From the NCBI RefSeq assembly GCF_018320785.1, contig NC_054873.1:28176196-28240195 (forward strand): a stretch of DNA of 64,000 nt, read 5' to 3'. Below the pieces are notes generated by a model that saw only the letters and a program-made list of their open reading frames with translations, was not told the DNA's origin and did not search any database. A program made the translations under genes and the position numbers. This stretch comes from Cheilinus undulatus. Its lineage: Eukaryota; Chordata; Actinopteri; Labriformes; Labridae. Of this stretch, positions 11,901 through 22,578 are shown in pieces; the first letter of the stretch is position 1, and each line of letters opens with the position of its first letter.

Positions 11901-14900
11901 CATGGTAAGATATGACACTGTACATTATGATCCGATAGGACACAATACCACAAGATGCTATGATACCTACAATATAGTACAATATGATATGATACATTAT
12001 GAAACAATATGATACAATACGATACGAAATGATAGGACACAATACCATAAGATAATATGATATGATAACAATAGAACAAAATACCATCAGACACTATGAA
12101 ATGGTACCATACTATAAAATACAACAGGAAACAATACCAAAAGACACTATGATACAATATGGTATGACACAGTATGATAAACAACCACACGATATGATAT
12201 GATAGTATATGATATGGTACAACAGGACACAATACCAAAATACACTATGATGCAATACCATACAATACAATATTACAGGAAACAATACCACAAAACATTA
12301 TTATACAGTAGGATATGATAAGGTAGGATATGATATGATGCAAAATGACACAATATAACACGATACATAACAATAGATCATGATAGTACACAATGCCACA
12401 AGACACCATATGTGACACGATAAATATGATAGGATAGAATACTATATCACACTATGATATGATATGATATGGCACAATATGATATGGGTATGGTATGATA
12501 TGATATTATAGGGTAGGATATGATATGATACAGTCAATGCAATACAATACAATAGGACAAAATACAATGCAATAGGACAAAATGGCACTATGATAGGATA
12601 CAATATAGTACGATATGAAACGAAACAATACAACATCATACAGCACGCTATAGCATGATATGACATAATTTGATACAGTATAGCATGATGGGATAATACG
12701 TCAACATACATCATATTTCAACTCAACACAGCAGGACATGACACTATACTGTACAATACCACATGATTCATTAGACAGTTTAATACCACATTACAATTTA
12801 TAACAAGTCATAACATCAGAGTATATAGTACATTACAATTTGATACGCTATCATATGACATAGTATAATTTGTTATAATACTGTATGAGTAACACAATCA
12901 TAAATGAAACATGAAACTCAAGTTTTCTTGTCTTACTCCCAGGCCGTCTGTCTCCAACTCACTCGTGTCTAGAGGATGGTAGCCACGTGACAGGCCAGTG
13001 CCCAGCTTCTCCGGTTTCCCATGCACCAGGGTCTCCAACCAAAGGTACTGCCCTCAAACAGGCTGGGGAGGGTGGGAACCCCCAGTCCCCTCACAGACCC
13101 CTCTTATGCGACATGGAGGGCAACAGGCGGGAGAGGCCCGAATACGGTAACAAAAAGGCCAACCCAGCAAGTTAAAAGCTCATTCCATTAACATCAGTGT
13201 CGTCCAGTGCCGTTGTGGTGACATGAAGTGACGTGATGTGAATTTGATTTGCTCAGTAATATGTTCAGCAAATGCAGGCCAAGTTGTGCTGGTCTACTTT
13301 TAGGAATCAAATTAGTGCGTATCTAATGAAGATGCAATTGCTGAACTTGCTCATCCCACATGCTGCCTTTATAAAGAAAAAAAATACATCCACCTCTCTT
13401 CAGTTACTATTCTTCTTTACTTCTGTCTTAACTTTATTATCAAATTGCTCATGCTTCCATAAATCTTATTGTCTCCCCTTTTTTCTTTCTCTGCTTCACT
13501 GTACTTAGTTAGATCCATTTTTAATCTTAAATGTTTCTTTCTCATGGTCTATCTTTTTTGCCCCCACACCTTTTTTGTCTTCATAGGTTCGTTTGGTCAA
13601 CACAAGTCCCACCCTTGCTCTGGCAATGCCACCGATTCAAAGGTGGACCCTTCAATCCAGACAACCAGGGTACCTTCTGTTGATGAACACTCCCAGTGTT
13701 CAGACACAGAGGTGGACCATGACCTCAACAGCCACCACAACCACAAACACTCAAACCATCGTGCCACTGACACCTACACAATTACCAGTGAGTCTGGTAT
13801 GGAGCCGGAGACTGACCTAGACCCAGATGGAACCAGTCACTGCTTTTCATCCACTGCACCCATTGGAGGCAATGATGGGGCTGATACACCCTTGTCTGAT
13901 GAGGAGCTAGAGAAGGACTTTGAAGTGGAATTCATGTGTAAGGAGACCTATGATATGGTTTGCAAGGAGAGCCAGTCATCGTATGTGGAGTTCCCCTCCA
14001 TTGAGCCCTCTGAGCCTGCTTCTTTCTCCAGCTATGTGTCCTCCAGCCGTTCGGATGCTCTTGACAAGTCCAACATGTCACATGCTTCGGCAGCTTCTGC
14101 CACAGAAGGAGCAGTGAATGATTCCACCTCTCCATCCTCAGACCCAGGAATAGCAGATATGAACCAGCAGGGTTACATGACTTCCGACCAGGACAAGGAC
14201 CTCAGCTCCCCAGGATCTGACTCTGACGTTGAAGGAGAGATAGAGGCAGCATTTGCCTGTGGAGGTCCAGTAGTCTCAAACATGATCTCCTCCATCTCCG
14301 AGACTGAGCTGGACCTGACCAGTGATGACAGTAGCAGTGGGCGCTCATCTCACCTCACCAACTCCATTGAGGAGGCCAGCTCACCCACATCAGACCAGGA
14401 ATTGGATCCGGATACTGAGTTAGAACAGGACAGCGGTATTGTTGGACTAAAAACATCCCTGCTCCTTGGCCAGCCTGACCCAATCAAAGAAGGGTCTCCT
14501 CTCCCATCTCCTTCCCCTCTACCCTCACCCACTATTGCCACACCATCACCTATTGACTCACCCATCCTTCCTCCTGAGTCCTACGATGAACAAGCTCTGA
14601 TAAGGCTGAGGAGTATGGATGATGATTTATCTTGTGAGCACCAGGCTGACCCAGATGAGACTCTTCCTCCAGCTCAACGCTGTGAAGACAGCCTGTCCAG
14701 ACAGATGGTGCTGCAGATAGAACCAGACCACAGTCTAGAGAGCTTCAAACGCTCCTTCTACCTGCCGGTAGGACCCAGGCTAATGCCCAGTGCAGATGAA
14801 TATGATGGAACCAGTGAGGGAGAATCCGAATCAGAGAGTGAAGATGACCTGAGCGAGAACTCAGACTCACCTTGGCTGCTTAGCAATCTGGTCAACAGGA

Positions 14901-17900
14901 TGATCTCAGAGGGCTCGTACCCAATCAGCTGTCCTGAGGATTGCTTCAAGAGGAAGGTGTCTGTGTCAGATACCATCTCACCATCTTCAGACATTGGAGA
15001 TGGAGATGGTTTCAATGATGACGACCAAGAGAAAAAAGCAGGATTTGAAGAATCAGAAGGAGAAGGGAAGGACAGTGAAGGGCACAGAAAGGATAGCATG
15101 GGACCAAGAGATAAGAAAGAAGGCGGGAAGATAAACCCCCATCTTTATATGAGCAATCCAACTAATGACACCATCAGCCCTTTGATCGTTGAGTGCTTTG
15201 CAAGCAGCAGTAGGGTGAACACAGAGATCAACTCCTCATATCCTACTAAAGACTCTGAGAAGAACTACACAGACATGCAATCTAAGAATTCTGGGAGACA
15301 GGAGGAAGATGATGAGCCCAACAATGACTTGATGATGCTAGAGGGGAGGAAGGATCTGGACTCACCAAGCCTCACTGAGAGTGTGGTCAGTGACAAAGAT
15401 GAAGGACGAGAGACAGAGCCCAGGCCGACAAGTCGCTCCTCTGCCTCCCTTGAGCGTATCACTGAGGTTAAAAACAGCCTAACACTGGACATACCCACCG
15501 CCCAGACTAACCGCTGCTTCAGCCTTACCTACTCCACCGACAACGATGAAGAGGAAGACGATGGGGACTCCTACCCATTCCTAGATGGCTTGAGGAACCA
15601 GTCCTACCGGGGTAGTGATTTAGAGCTTGACAGTTCACCACCCATTGATTCCAGTGTCCAAAACCATCCCTTATCAGACAATGACCTTCCTCTGTGTGAC
15701 AAAGATCTCGCTCTGAGACAGCCCAGTGAAGATGATGGACTTGCCTATGACTCCATGAAGTACACGCTAGTTGTGGATGAGAATACAACGCTTGAACTAG
15801 TCAGTCTCAGAAGGTATACAACAATCCAAGTGAAAGCTAAAACTAAAATAAAATCTGTATGAAACTTATAAATGTCTTGCTCCTTTAGATGCACTTCTGT
15901 TCTGAGCGATGACAGTGAGCTCTCCACACTCTGTGACGAGGAGCCTTTGGGAACAGGAGAGGTGGTTTATGGTCATAATGATGAGGAAGTAAGGCCAGAA
16001 CTCCTCAGTTCTTCAGAGGATTCTTCTCCTGAGGCTGACCTCCCATTCTCCAAGAAATTTCTCAATGTGTTCGTCAACAGCACCTCTCGCTCCTCCAGTA
16101 AGTCACTCTCCAGACAATGTGTCCTTGTGGGCAAGTGTCAGATGTGAACAAAGACACGCTAAAGTCATGTGAAGAATAGTCTCATCTCTTATAAAAATAC
16201 CCCAAGAATCATATATGAGAATGACCTGGTGATAGCCTTAGAAAAGGCCATAAAATGGTGTCATATTGAGGCTTCAGTGTTGATTTGAGTTTGTTTTGGA
16301 ACTATCAAAAAATGGTCCCTGCTGTCTCATACATTAAGTGAATGATTGATTTCCACACATAAACTTGTCATTTTACTTGGGCAGAGTTACATTTGATACC
16401 CTACAGGTTTTGACCAAGTGTCATTGTTGCTGAAAACTCACATTTAGGGCTCTAAAAAGAATGAACTCCATTAGGATATAACTTATCACTGTCTGCATGA
16501 TAAATTAACATGTGATCTAAATTTGTCAGGAGCCCACACAAGAGCTATGGGAGAGCTTTGCCTCCCAGTACATCCATCATCAATCTGTGCTCCAGCTTTA
16601 GGATTTACTCCGCTAATGAAGAGTGATTTACATAATGAAAGGCTCATTACAGAGGCTTTCCATTTCTACTTTTTGACAAATCACATTAGCTTTTTAAACC
16701 TCCTCGAATGAAATTTGCATGAAAAATTACCATAAAGTTTGAGGGAGATGGTTAGCATGTTTTATTTTGGGTATTTTGCTTTAAATTTGATTAAGATTGA
16801 ATTTAAAATGGTCTGAATGGTTTCCTTTTGTCACGCAGGCACAGAATCCTTTGGACTATTCTCCTGTACCATTAACGGAGAGGAAAGGGACCAGACACAC
16901 AGGGCAGTTTACAGGTGAGACAACCTGTGGAGGACTCATTTTCAGAAATGCCTATGAGCGAAATTGGTACTGACGTTTAATATATCAATTTAGCTGACTA
17001 CAGATACCAATAAGGATGTTTTTTCATTGCTTCACTCTGCAAAAATGTATAGGCTTAAGTGAGGCATGAATGTACCAAATAAGCTGCCTAGGGGCTCCAT
17101 CAGGCTGAACAGAGGATTGACACAACCCCGACTGTGCTGTGGATGTCTTTGAGTATTACCAGGGACATGGGAAAAAAATCTGTTGAAAAAATATATGCCC
17201 CTGGTCTTGCTGTGGATGTCCGAAGGGACTAAAAAAACACCAGAAGTCTCCGAGCATATATCAGGGGCAAAATGGCCCAAGCAACAGAAATGCAGTTGAG
17301 CTTGGCCTTGGCTGCTGAGTCACACCTATGTATTGACATGTGTTAAACTTTATCTGGCCACAATCTCCCCTTTCTTCAGCCCAAAGTTGTGGCACATCAG
17401 CCCCCATGATGAGCCCTACAGGCCTTATATGCCTAAAATTTATGCACGACTGTGTTCATAAGACTGCCACATGGGGGGCATTTTATATCATGTTTGATCA
17501 TGAAAACAAAACAAATTAGACTCCTCTGCCTGGTAAAAAAAAAAAAAAAACTCTTCTCTGAATCATCAGTAAGGCTTCTCAGCATTAATTTGATGCAATA
17601 CAACAGATACACATCAGCTTGTGACATCACTGCATACTGCATTATTTGCCAGTGGGCCTATGTCAATCAACAGGTTGATACTAATGTTTAACCGATTCAT
17701 CCATGCATCCCTTCTACTTTTGGCAATGTAAAACATTGAAGGTATTGGGTATTACCAGATTGAGATATGAGTCCTTGTTATCATAAAAAATAAATCTAGT
17801 TTCTTCAAGATTTTATGGATTTTATTGTGCTGTAGAGGTCATAACTAGCAAAAAAGAACCAGTAATTATGTTAGAGAGAGGGGTAGATGTCTGAGCAACA

Positions 17901-20900
17901 GCTGATTGCAAGACCTACCAGCTGGTTTGGTAATAACTGCATCAGCCACCCCCTGTGTCAGTGCAAGTGTGTGCAAAAATAAGAGAGAAGGCCACTTTCA
18001 CCTCCTTTGTGTTCACATTCAAGTAGTAAAATTGGAATTATGTCACTGCTCTCCTCTTCAGTAATCATGGAGATATTAATCGGCCTGCAGTCCTCCTATC
18101 CTTTAACGTTAACGATTTGATCTGTCTTTCTTTTTCAGTGTGAAACCAAATTGTAACATAAAAGAACTACAGTGTATTTCATTCTGAGCTTTAGTAACAC
18201 TATGCAAGAACACACCATTTTACTGAGATGCTTGTTTCCTTTTGTTCTCCCCCTCCATGCTGCACCTTGTAGGTTCATTCCCAGACATGCAGATGAGCTG
18301 GAGCTGGATGTGGATGATCCTTTATATGTGGAAGAAGAAGAGGATGACTACTGGTACAGAGGCTATAACATGCGGACAGGGGAGAGGGGCATATTTCCTG
18401 CCTTCTATGCCAACGAGGTCATAGGCCAGTCTAAGGAGTTGTTGGGTGAGTTCTGAATTACATCACCTTTCTATTTTCACATCCTAAATGGTGGAAATAA
18501 ATCAAATGATTTGTATTTATATCTCCACATTTAACCATGCAGGAATGAAAAGAAATCCAGCTTGGGTAGACACTTTTAGTGTTCAGTTTTTGGGGTCAGT
18601 TGAGGTACCTTATCACCAAGGCAATGGCATTCTCTGCGCTGCAATGCAGAAGGTAAGCTTTGTCAAAACAGCAAACACGAAGAAACCCACAAAATATACA
18701 CAAGCATGCATCCTCAAATGTCACATTTAAGCCTGTAAGTTCTGAGATGTAAACTTTTGGTCTGCTAGATTGCAATATCGAGGAAAAGGACAGTACATGT
18801 GCGACCTCCTTCTCTGTGTGAGCTGGAGATTAGCTTGCAAGGAGTGAAACTGATCATGAGCCTGGAGGATGAATATGACACTCTTGATGAGGTATGGACT
18901 CAAAAAAATCAATACGTTACAAATTCACTCAACAAAAACACAACTAGTGTCTATTGAATATTTAATTATAGTGCAGCTGTGCTTTTTTGATAATGAAGCA
19001 AACTTTTCTTGTCTGTTCCTGCATTTCTCCCCCTTTAGTATGACAGATGTAGTCACTTCTTCCAGATGAAGAACATCTCGTTCTGTGGATGTCATCCGAG
19101 GAACAACTGGTAAACAAACACAGTTCTCTTCTGCCCCTGTATCACCAGTGCACGGTCTCTCACCTGAATGATTTGACCATGTTGTTTTCGTCTCTCTGCA
19201 GCTACTTCGGCTTCATCACTAAGCACCCGATGCTGAACAGATTTGCCTGCCATGTGTTTGTATCCCAGGAGTCCATGCGACGTGTAGCAGAGAGTGTCGG
19301 GTAAGTCATAAACACATTATTACATGAGAGCTTTAATATCTCTTTTTCTACTGGGGGACAGAATTAGATTCAGTTCAGGTGAGTGTGTTTGTGACTTAAT
19401 GACATGTTAACACCAATGAGTGAGAATACTGAGATTTTAAAATGCAATCTAAAACCTCATTTATTTAGCCTGGCTTTAATGTGGCCCTTTATGTTCATCC
19501 TTTATATTTACTTAGTTAATTATCATGATGATTCTATTCTGCTTTAAATCAAAATTTTAGTGTTTAGAAGGGTTTTTTTTAATTTAAATGTACTATTATC
19601 CAATATTTTTACCCTTCAATTCTTACTTATTTTTTCAACATGTGTACACAAGATGTCCACAGATGTACAAGTCAACAATAAGATCTTAATTTATAAGAAA
19701 CAACATCAAATAAAAAAGAGGTACTGTTTGGAAGTCAAACTTCTAGTAGACTGTCCATTCTCCCAGCACCAACATCTATTAAGAGGTATCAACAACATAT
19801 ATCTGTTTCATAGTTATTCATTTTCCTCTAAAGAATTAAAATTAGACAGTTATATTATTGGAATATAATGTTCTGTTTTCTCTTGCAGTATAATGTTGAC
19901 AGTTTTCCAAATATATACAATTTCTGGCCAAAACCTCCCATCTCCATTTCAGTCAGTCATCTCACATTTGTAATTTGTTCAAGCATTTATTACGGCAGCA
20001 TAGCATTTGTTTAGCGTCAGACTCCAACTTCATCACTCCTTGCAGATTTATTTTGTGCAGTGAGATTACATGTTATACCCCTGTCTAAGCCCACAGGTGG
20101 ATGCTGGGGTGGAGGTGGGTTAAAAGCTAAAATGCAGTGCTGAACCAGGGCAGAGCAGGCAATTACATAGCTGAGGAAGAGATCGGAAATCTTTTCGCTT
20201 AAGTGGAGCACTGAATTAGGAGGATGTGAGTCATGTGGTTTGATTAAGATGCATGTCAGGTGTGAATCATTAGCTTAGCCAAAACTAATTTGCAGGCTTT
20301 GCTCCATTTTTCACAATTTTATCTTTTTTTTTTCTTAAATCAGTGCTATTGGTCACCCTTTACATTTGTCAGTGGGTTTTAACAAATTATAAAAAAAGAA
20401 AAAGTGTCAAAAAGATGCCGACTATGATTATTCAATGTTAAGTTATTTGTAAACTACATCTTTTTTTTTCATTCCCTGAAAAGTGGAGGCATGAGGTTTT
20501 GAGCGTTGCGAACGATATCTGGAATGTGTGTGAATGATCTGCATCCAAGGCAGGATTTACACTGCATGATTCGATGCTTAATTTAATTTTTTTTTTTTTT
20601 GCTCAGATCAGAATTATCTAAGTTTGCTGTTCACATTACTTTTTAATTGTGGCCTGTATTAGTTGCCTGTATGAAGAGGACTTGGAGCTGAACTGACCCA
20701 CATGAGTAAAAAAATGGCATACAGAGTATGGTGTGACTATTTTATGATAGTTAAAGGTGATGATCTTTAACCCCCCTGTAGAAAAATAAACTAACATTCT
20801 TTACAATTTTTAAAGTTACCTCTGTGTTTTCAGAACTATTAGGGTGGTTCACTAGTTACCATCAACGTACTTACTTATGCTAAAAATTGGAGGGACTGAC

Positions 20901-22578
20901 AAACCAAATTAATACTTTTTTTTTTTTTGCAAATTTTCTGCAGTTGCAAGCCAACATTCAGGCTTTGATTAATTTTCTTGGATTTGCAAAAAGCAAGACA
21001 TTGGTACAAACACATCTTTAGTAGATTAGAGTGGAGAACTACTCTCGTATCATACTGAGTCAAACCATCTCAGCACACAGATGCCTGTAAACATTTGACG
21101 GCAGCTCTCACACAGAGAGGAGGAGGAGGAAGGCTTTTTTGGTTAGTGAGTGTGTAGGTCTGCTCAGCTTTGCTCATAAAGTCAGTAGGAACAAGCAGAA
21201 AAAAAGGAATTTAATTTAGGCTGTTTACTCTAACAAAATCACTCTTTTGGGTACGACTTCTTTTATTTATCTGCCCCGGTGGCCGGTAGGTTGAGCATAT
21301 TCACCTGTTCACATAGTTTAAAAATACCCGCATTTGGGTGGTGGTGGGTGCTAATTTCCCACCGTGCTAATCATGACCTGAAATTGTTGTATTGTGTCTT
21401 ATTCACAATGTTCTGTTAAATGCTGAGTTAAATAATAAAATCTATGTTTGATGAAATACTGACAAAAATATTTTTCAGACCCTTTCTAATAGTAATCTCT
21501 TAGTTCTAAATCTAAAAAAAATTATATTTCTCTAGATTAATTTATCTTTCAGCATGTTGCGTATAGTGCACCATGCTGTGATTCTCTTAGTAACTGTGCT
21601 TTGAAATGTGGTTTAAAAAATTTTATCAAATGCTACGCATTTTAATACTTTGATGATAATCTTTTATTTTCACATTTATTTTTACATGCTTATTCATTTT
21701 ATTGTTTTGTTGATTTTAATGTAATTTTAAATAAAAATATTTCAAGTGTAATATTTTACAGTTTTTGTATTGTTGTTGTTTATTGCATTGTATTTCTTTT
21801 ATATTTTTGTCAGCTTTTATTTTATAATCAATTTATTGCATACATAACGTTAGTGTGAATTAGTTTCTGAACCATTTTCAACCTTCTTTTGTCGGTCACC
21901 TGTTAAAACACTGAATTCCTATAAAATGCATCTGAATGGTTCTATATATTGTGATTTTTTGTCAACTAAATTTCACATTAAAAGTCCTCTCTGATAGCTG
22001 CAAAACTGTGTTTAAATCTCATCCATGCAGTGGAGCGCTCTTATCTGCAGCAGGATTAGTGAGCAGTGATCTGAGGATATTTTGAACCAAAGTCTTTTCA
22101 TATGCATGTATGGAGGGTTCAATAATGGGTGCACGCTAAGTCGTGCATGATTCAGCTGTATTGGGTTTGAATAATTAAAGAAACAGATATGTCACTGTCT
22201 CTGGAGGCAGAGAGGGCAGGCAGCAGAGCACAAGAAGGGGCAAGGCTCTTTCATCCATCAGCTCCTCCTGCACTGTTCGAGGGACAGACACAAAGACAAA
22301 GGCAGAACAACAATACCCTTATTCACCAGCAGTACTCCTGCATTTGCAGTGGATTATTTTAATGAAGCAGTCTTTGTGTTTGCATCCACTTCTTAGTAAA
22401 CAGTCAGTGCATGACTGTAAAATCTGGGACTGCAGAAAGGATTACTGTGTCATAATCGCTGGCAGGTCAATCATTAGTCATGCTCTCGTCTCTCTGTGTC
22501 TGCAGACGAGCCTTCCAGGAGTACTACCAGGAACATCTGGAGTACGCCTGCCCCACTGAGGACATCTACCTGGAGTAA
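239..22578 (+). CDS. mapk8ip2: mapk8ip2, JNK-interacting protein 2 (JIP2/IB2), 5' partial, 13 coding exons
   Basis: This scaffold protein binds JNK-pathway kinases and links them to kinesin-1, mainly in neurons. I joined exons 239-344, 10302-10541, 10632-10710, 12943-13146, 13587-15813, 15889-16097, 16839-16914, 18273-18445, 18543-18652, 18769-18891, 19039-19109, 19202-19300 and 22506-22578. Every junction is GT/AG and every phase agrees, giving 1262 codons plus a stop. In order they encode the conserved acidic N-terminal block ([18 protein letters not shown]), a JNK-docking motif (RPTTLNL), a long Ser/Asp/Glu-rich region, an SH3 domain, a PTB domain and the kinesin light chain tail [11 protein letters not shown]. 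The start codon exon is upstream of the window. I prefer JIP2 over JIP1 because of the [11 protein letters not shown] end, the FCGCHPRN segment and the neighbouring arsa gene. Human JIP2 has about 824 residues; the extra length lies mostly in the 2.2-kb exon. Confidence 0.95.
546..2048 (+). mobile_element. Tc1/mariner-like element, full length but inactivated
   Basis: The ends carry inverted repeats: left GGTGCCTATAAAAAGTATTC, and the reverse complement of the right end AGTGCCTAGAAGTATTTATC. The 1.5-kb length is usual for Tc1 elements. Between them the transposase frame is broken by stops and frameshifts, but recognisable pieces survive, such as [23 protein letters not shown] and [15 protein letters not shown]. 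The last of these holds the DN(D) part of the DDE catalytic domain. It lies in the same orientation as mapk8ip2. Confidence 0.88.
2904..2936. repeat. CT dinucleotide microsatellite
   Basis: A near-perfect run of CT units inside a longer pyrimidine-rich stretch in intron 2. Confidence 0.95.
7420..7515. repeat. Remnant of a fish repeat rich in GGTATCGGTA/CCAATAC
   Basis: The stretch has repeated motifs of the type ACCAGTATCGGA, ATTGGTATCGGTAAG and CAATACCGG. Such palindromic words are typical of a widespread fish repeat that starts with a 'gatgcaccgat'-type end. Boundaries are unclear. Confidence 0.35.
7655..8195 (+). mobile_element. Tc1-like transposon, 5' fragment
   Basis: The segment starts with the AAAGTATTCAGACCCCTT subterminal motif of a second teleost Tc1 family. 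It continues through leader and N-terminal transposase DNA, with remnants resembling GKVTKNI and PVWRW-like words. It breaks off just after the GGACAGCCATCACTG segment, 13 bp before a TTAA-flanked element. There is no 3' half. The same family occurs inverted at 56285-56970. Confidence 0.75.
8212..8585. mobile_element. TTAA-flanked nonautonomous element (MITE)
   Basis: The element starts AGGTACAGTATGTAA and ends with the inverted counterpart TTACACACTGCACCT, about 15 bp terminal repeats with few mismatches. TTAA sits directly outside both ends (8208-8211 and 8586-8589), the target site of piggyBac- and Kolobok-type transposases. It is 374 bp and has no coding capacity. Confidence 0.72.
10302..10541 (+). 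CDS. mapk8ip2: mapk8ip2 exon with JNK-docking (JBD) motif
   Basis: This 80-codon exon reads [20 protein letters not shown], followed by a polyacidic run and a Pro/Ser segment. At 10503-10523 lies RPTTLNL, the core of the JIP JNK-binding D-motif; human JIP1 has RPTTLNLF. It is phase 0 at both ends. The simple GAT/GAG codon run also produces a serine-only open frame on the other strand, which is not a gene. Confidence 0.95.
10632..10710 (+). CDS. mapk8ip2: mapk8ip2 exon, DSLNNN segment
   Basis: The exon reads [20 protein letters not shown] and ends CAG G before gtaggc (phase 1). Both JIP1 (DTLNNN, KKHSWQD) and JIP2 (DSLNNNGG) carry this segment just after the JNK-docking site. The separating intron of 90 bp is short, as is common in teleosts. 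Confidence 0.93.
11570..12890. repeat. 1.3-kb degenerate ACAAT/GATAC/GATAT pentanucleotide array
   Basis: The strand is almost depleted of long runs and built from five-base words such as GATAT, GATAC, ACAAT, CACAA and GACAC in changing order. One internal core is pure. This looks like an old pentanucleotide microsatellite that has diverged over its length. Confidence 0.85.
11801..11844. repeat. (AGGAT)8 pure pentanucleotide core
   Basis: Eight perfect AGGAT units plus a partial one sit inside the degenerate array, which marks it as the youngest part. Confidence 0.97.
12943..13146 (+). CDS. mapk8ip2: mapk8ip2 exon, Pro/Ser-rich with CDMEGNR
   Basis: The exon follows tcttactcccag and ends TACG before gtaaca, phase 1 at both ends. 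It encodes 68 codons of Pro/Ser-rich linker. CDMEGNR near its end matches CDCEGNR of human JIP2. A second in-phase donor exists inside at 13045 (AAAG before gtactg), so a form shorter by 34 codons is possible. Confidence 0.9.
13147..13586 (+). other. mapk8ip2 intron 5, 440 bp
   Basis: The intron runs gtaaca to cttcatag with a pyrimidine-rich 3' half. I see nothing else in it. Confidence 0.85.
13587..15813 (+). CDS. mapk8ip2: mapk8ip2 giant central exon (2.2 kb)
   Basis: This exon encodes about 742 residues of low-complexity, acidic and serine-rich sequence, probably disordered. It starts after cttcatag (phase 1) and ends CTCAGAAG before gtatac (phase 2). Islands shared with mammalian JIP2 are [11 protein letters not shown] (14126-14158), [63 protein letters not shown] and [20 protein letters not shown]. 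Before the first island lies about 180 residues that human JIP2 lacks as I remember it; these contain a His/Asn-rich patch and the segment [17 protein letters not shown]. The open frame runs past the donor to a stop at about 15859, but the splice is supported by the next exon's phase and content. Confidence 0.95.
15889..16097 (+). CDS. mapk8ip2: mapk8ip2 exon, [18 protein letters not shown]
   Basis: The exon follows tgctcctttag and ends TCCTCCA before gtaagt. It encodes an acidic stretch and then the nearly invariant [17 protein letters not shown] found just upstream of the SH3 domain in JIP2. Phase is 2 in and 1 out. Confidence 0.95.
16098..16838 (+). other. mapk8ip2 intron 7, 741 bp
   Basis: The intron has gtaagt and cacgcag ends. 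The part 16525-16730 is AT-rich unique sequence with TAATGA and ATTTGCAT words and could be regulatory; no other structure was seen. Confidence 0.75.
16839..16914 (+). CDS. mapk8ip2: mapk8ip2 exon, TESFGLFSC segment
   Basis: The exon reads [20 protein letters not shown] and then RAVYR. This is the JIP signature immediately before the SH3 domain (human SFGLFSCLVNGEEREQTHR). It is bounded by tcacgcag and gtgaga, phase 1 in and 2 out. Confidence 0.95.
16915..18272 (+). other. mapk8ip2 intron 8, 1.36 kb
   Basis: The intron contains a poly-A run at about 17535 and otherwise unremarkable sequence. No coding exon or repeat family was recognised. Confidence 0.8.
18273..18445 (+). CDS. mapk8ip2: mapk8ip2 SH3-domain exon
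   Basis: The exon encodes [20 protein letters not shown], then [20 protein letters not shown] and AFYANEVIG. The ALYDY-like start, the tandem aromatic YWY and the GIFPAFY strand are those of the JIP SH3 domain, which mediates JIP dimerisation. It is bounded by accttgtag and gtgagt, phase 2 in and 1 out. Confidence 0.97.
18543..18652 (+). CDS. mapk8ip2: mapk8ip2 PTB-domain exon 1
   Basis: The exon reads [20 protein letters not shown], then [21 protein letters not shown] and [12 protein letters not shown] start the JIP PTB/PID fold, which in JIPs binds membrane cargo tails such as APP-family and LRP receptors. Phase is 1 in and 0 out. Confidence 0.97.
18769..18891 (+). CDS. mapk8ip2: mapk8ip2 PTB-domain exon 2
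   Basis: The exon of 41 codons reads [20 protein letters not shown], then [21 protein letters not shown]. It matches the [25 protein letters not shown] strand region of human JIP2. It is phase 0 at both ends. Confidence 0.96.
19039..19109 (+). CDS. mapk8ip2: mapk8ip2 PTB-domain exon 3
   Basis: The exon encodes [20 protein letters not shown] followed by RNN, ending AACTG before gtaaac. Human JIP2 has [19 protein letters not shown] here; JIP1 has FCGYHPKN, which favours JIP2. Confidence 0.97.
19202..19300 (+). CDS. mapk8ip2: mapk8ip2 PTB-domain exon 4
   Basis: The exon reads [20 protein letters not shown], then [13 protein letters not shown]. It is bounded by ctctctgcag and gtaagt, phase 2 at both ends. 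It matches the [24 protein letters not shown] block of human JIP2. Confidence 0.97.
19301..22505 (+). other. mapk8ip2 intron 13, 3.2 kb
   Basis: This last intron is very AT-rich in its middle (about 21400-21900) and has several T-runs (20322, 20462, 20587, 20919). No coding exon or transposon terminus was recognised. Confidence 0.8.
22506..22578 (+). CDS. mapk8ip2: mapk8ip2 last coding exon, kinesin light chain tail
   Basis: After a 3.2-kb intron, the acceptor gtgtctgcag opens an exon reading [20 protein letters not shown] then YLE and TAA. The last eleven residues, [11 protein letters not shown], are the JIP1/2 motif that docks on kinesin light chain TPR domains. The sequence GAGTAAGA around the stop also resembles a splice donor. 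Confidence 0.97.

Larger units (their letters stand above)
10711..12942 (+). other. mapk8ip2 intron 4, mostly degenerate pentamer repeat
   Basis: The first 860 bp are AT-rich unique sequence with an A-run at about 10898. The rest, from about 11570, is low-complexity ATGATA/GATAC-like sequence. The long isoleucine/tyrosine/serine open frames on the minus strand are translations of this repeat, not genes. Confidence 0.85.

Noticed and set aside
11737..12714. Three long Ile/Tyr/Ser-rich minus-strand frames
   Set aside because: They translate the degenerate pentanucleotide array; the peptide periodicity follows the repeat.
15814..15859. Read-through tail of the giant mapk8ip2 exon to its own stop
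   Set aside because: The donor gtatac at 15814 and the in-phase exon at 15889 restore the conserved JIP2 sequence, so the tail is intronic.
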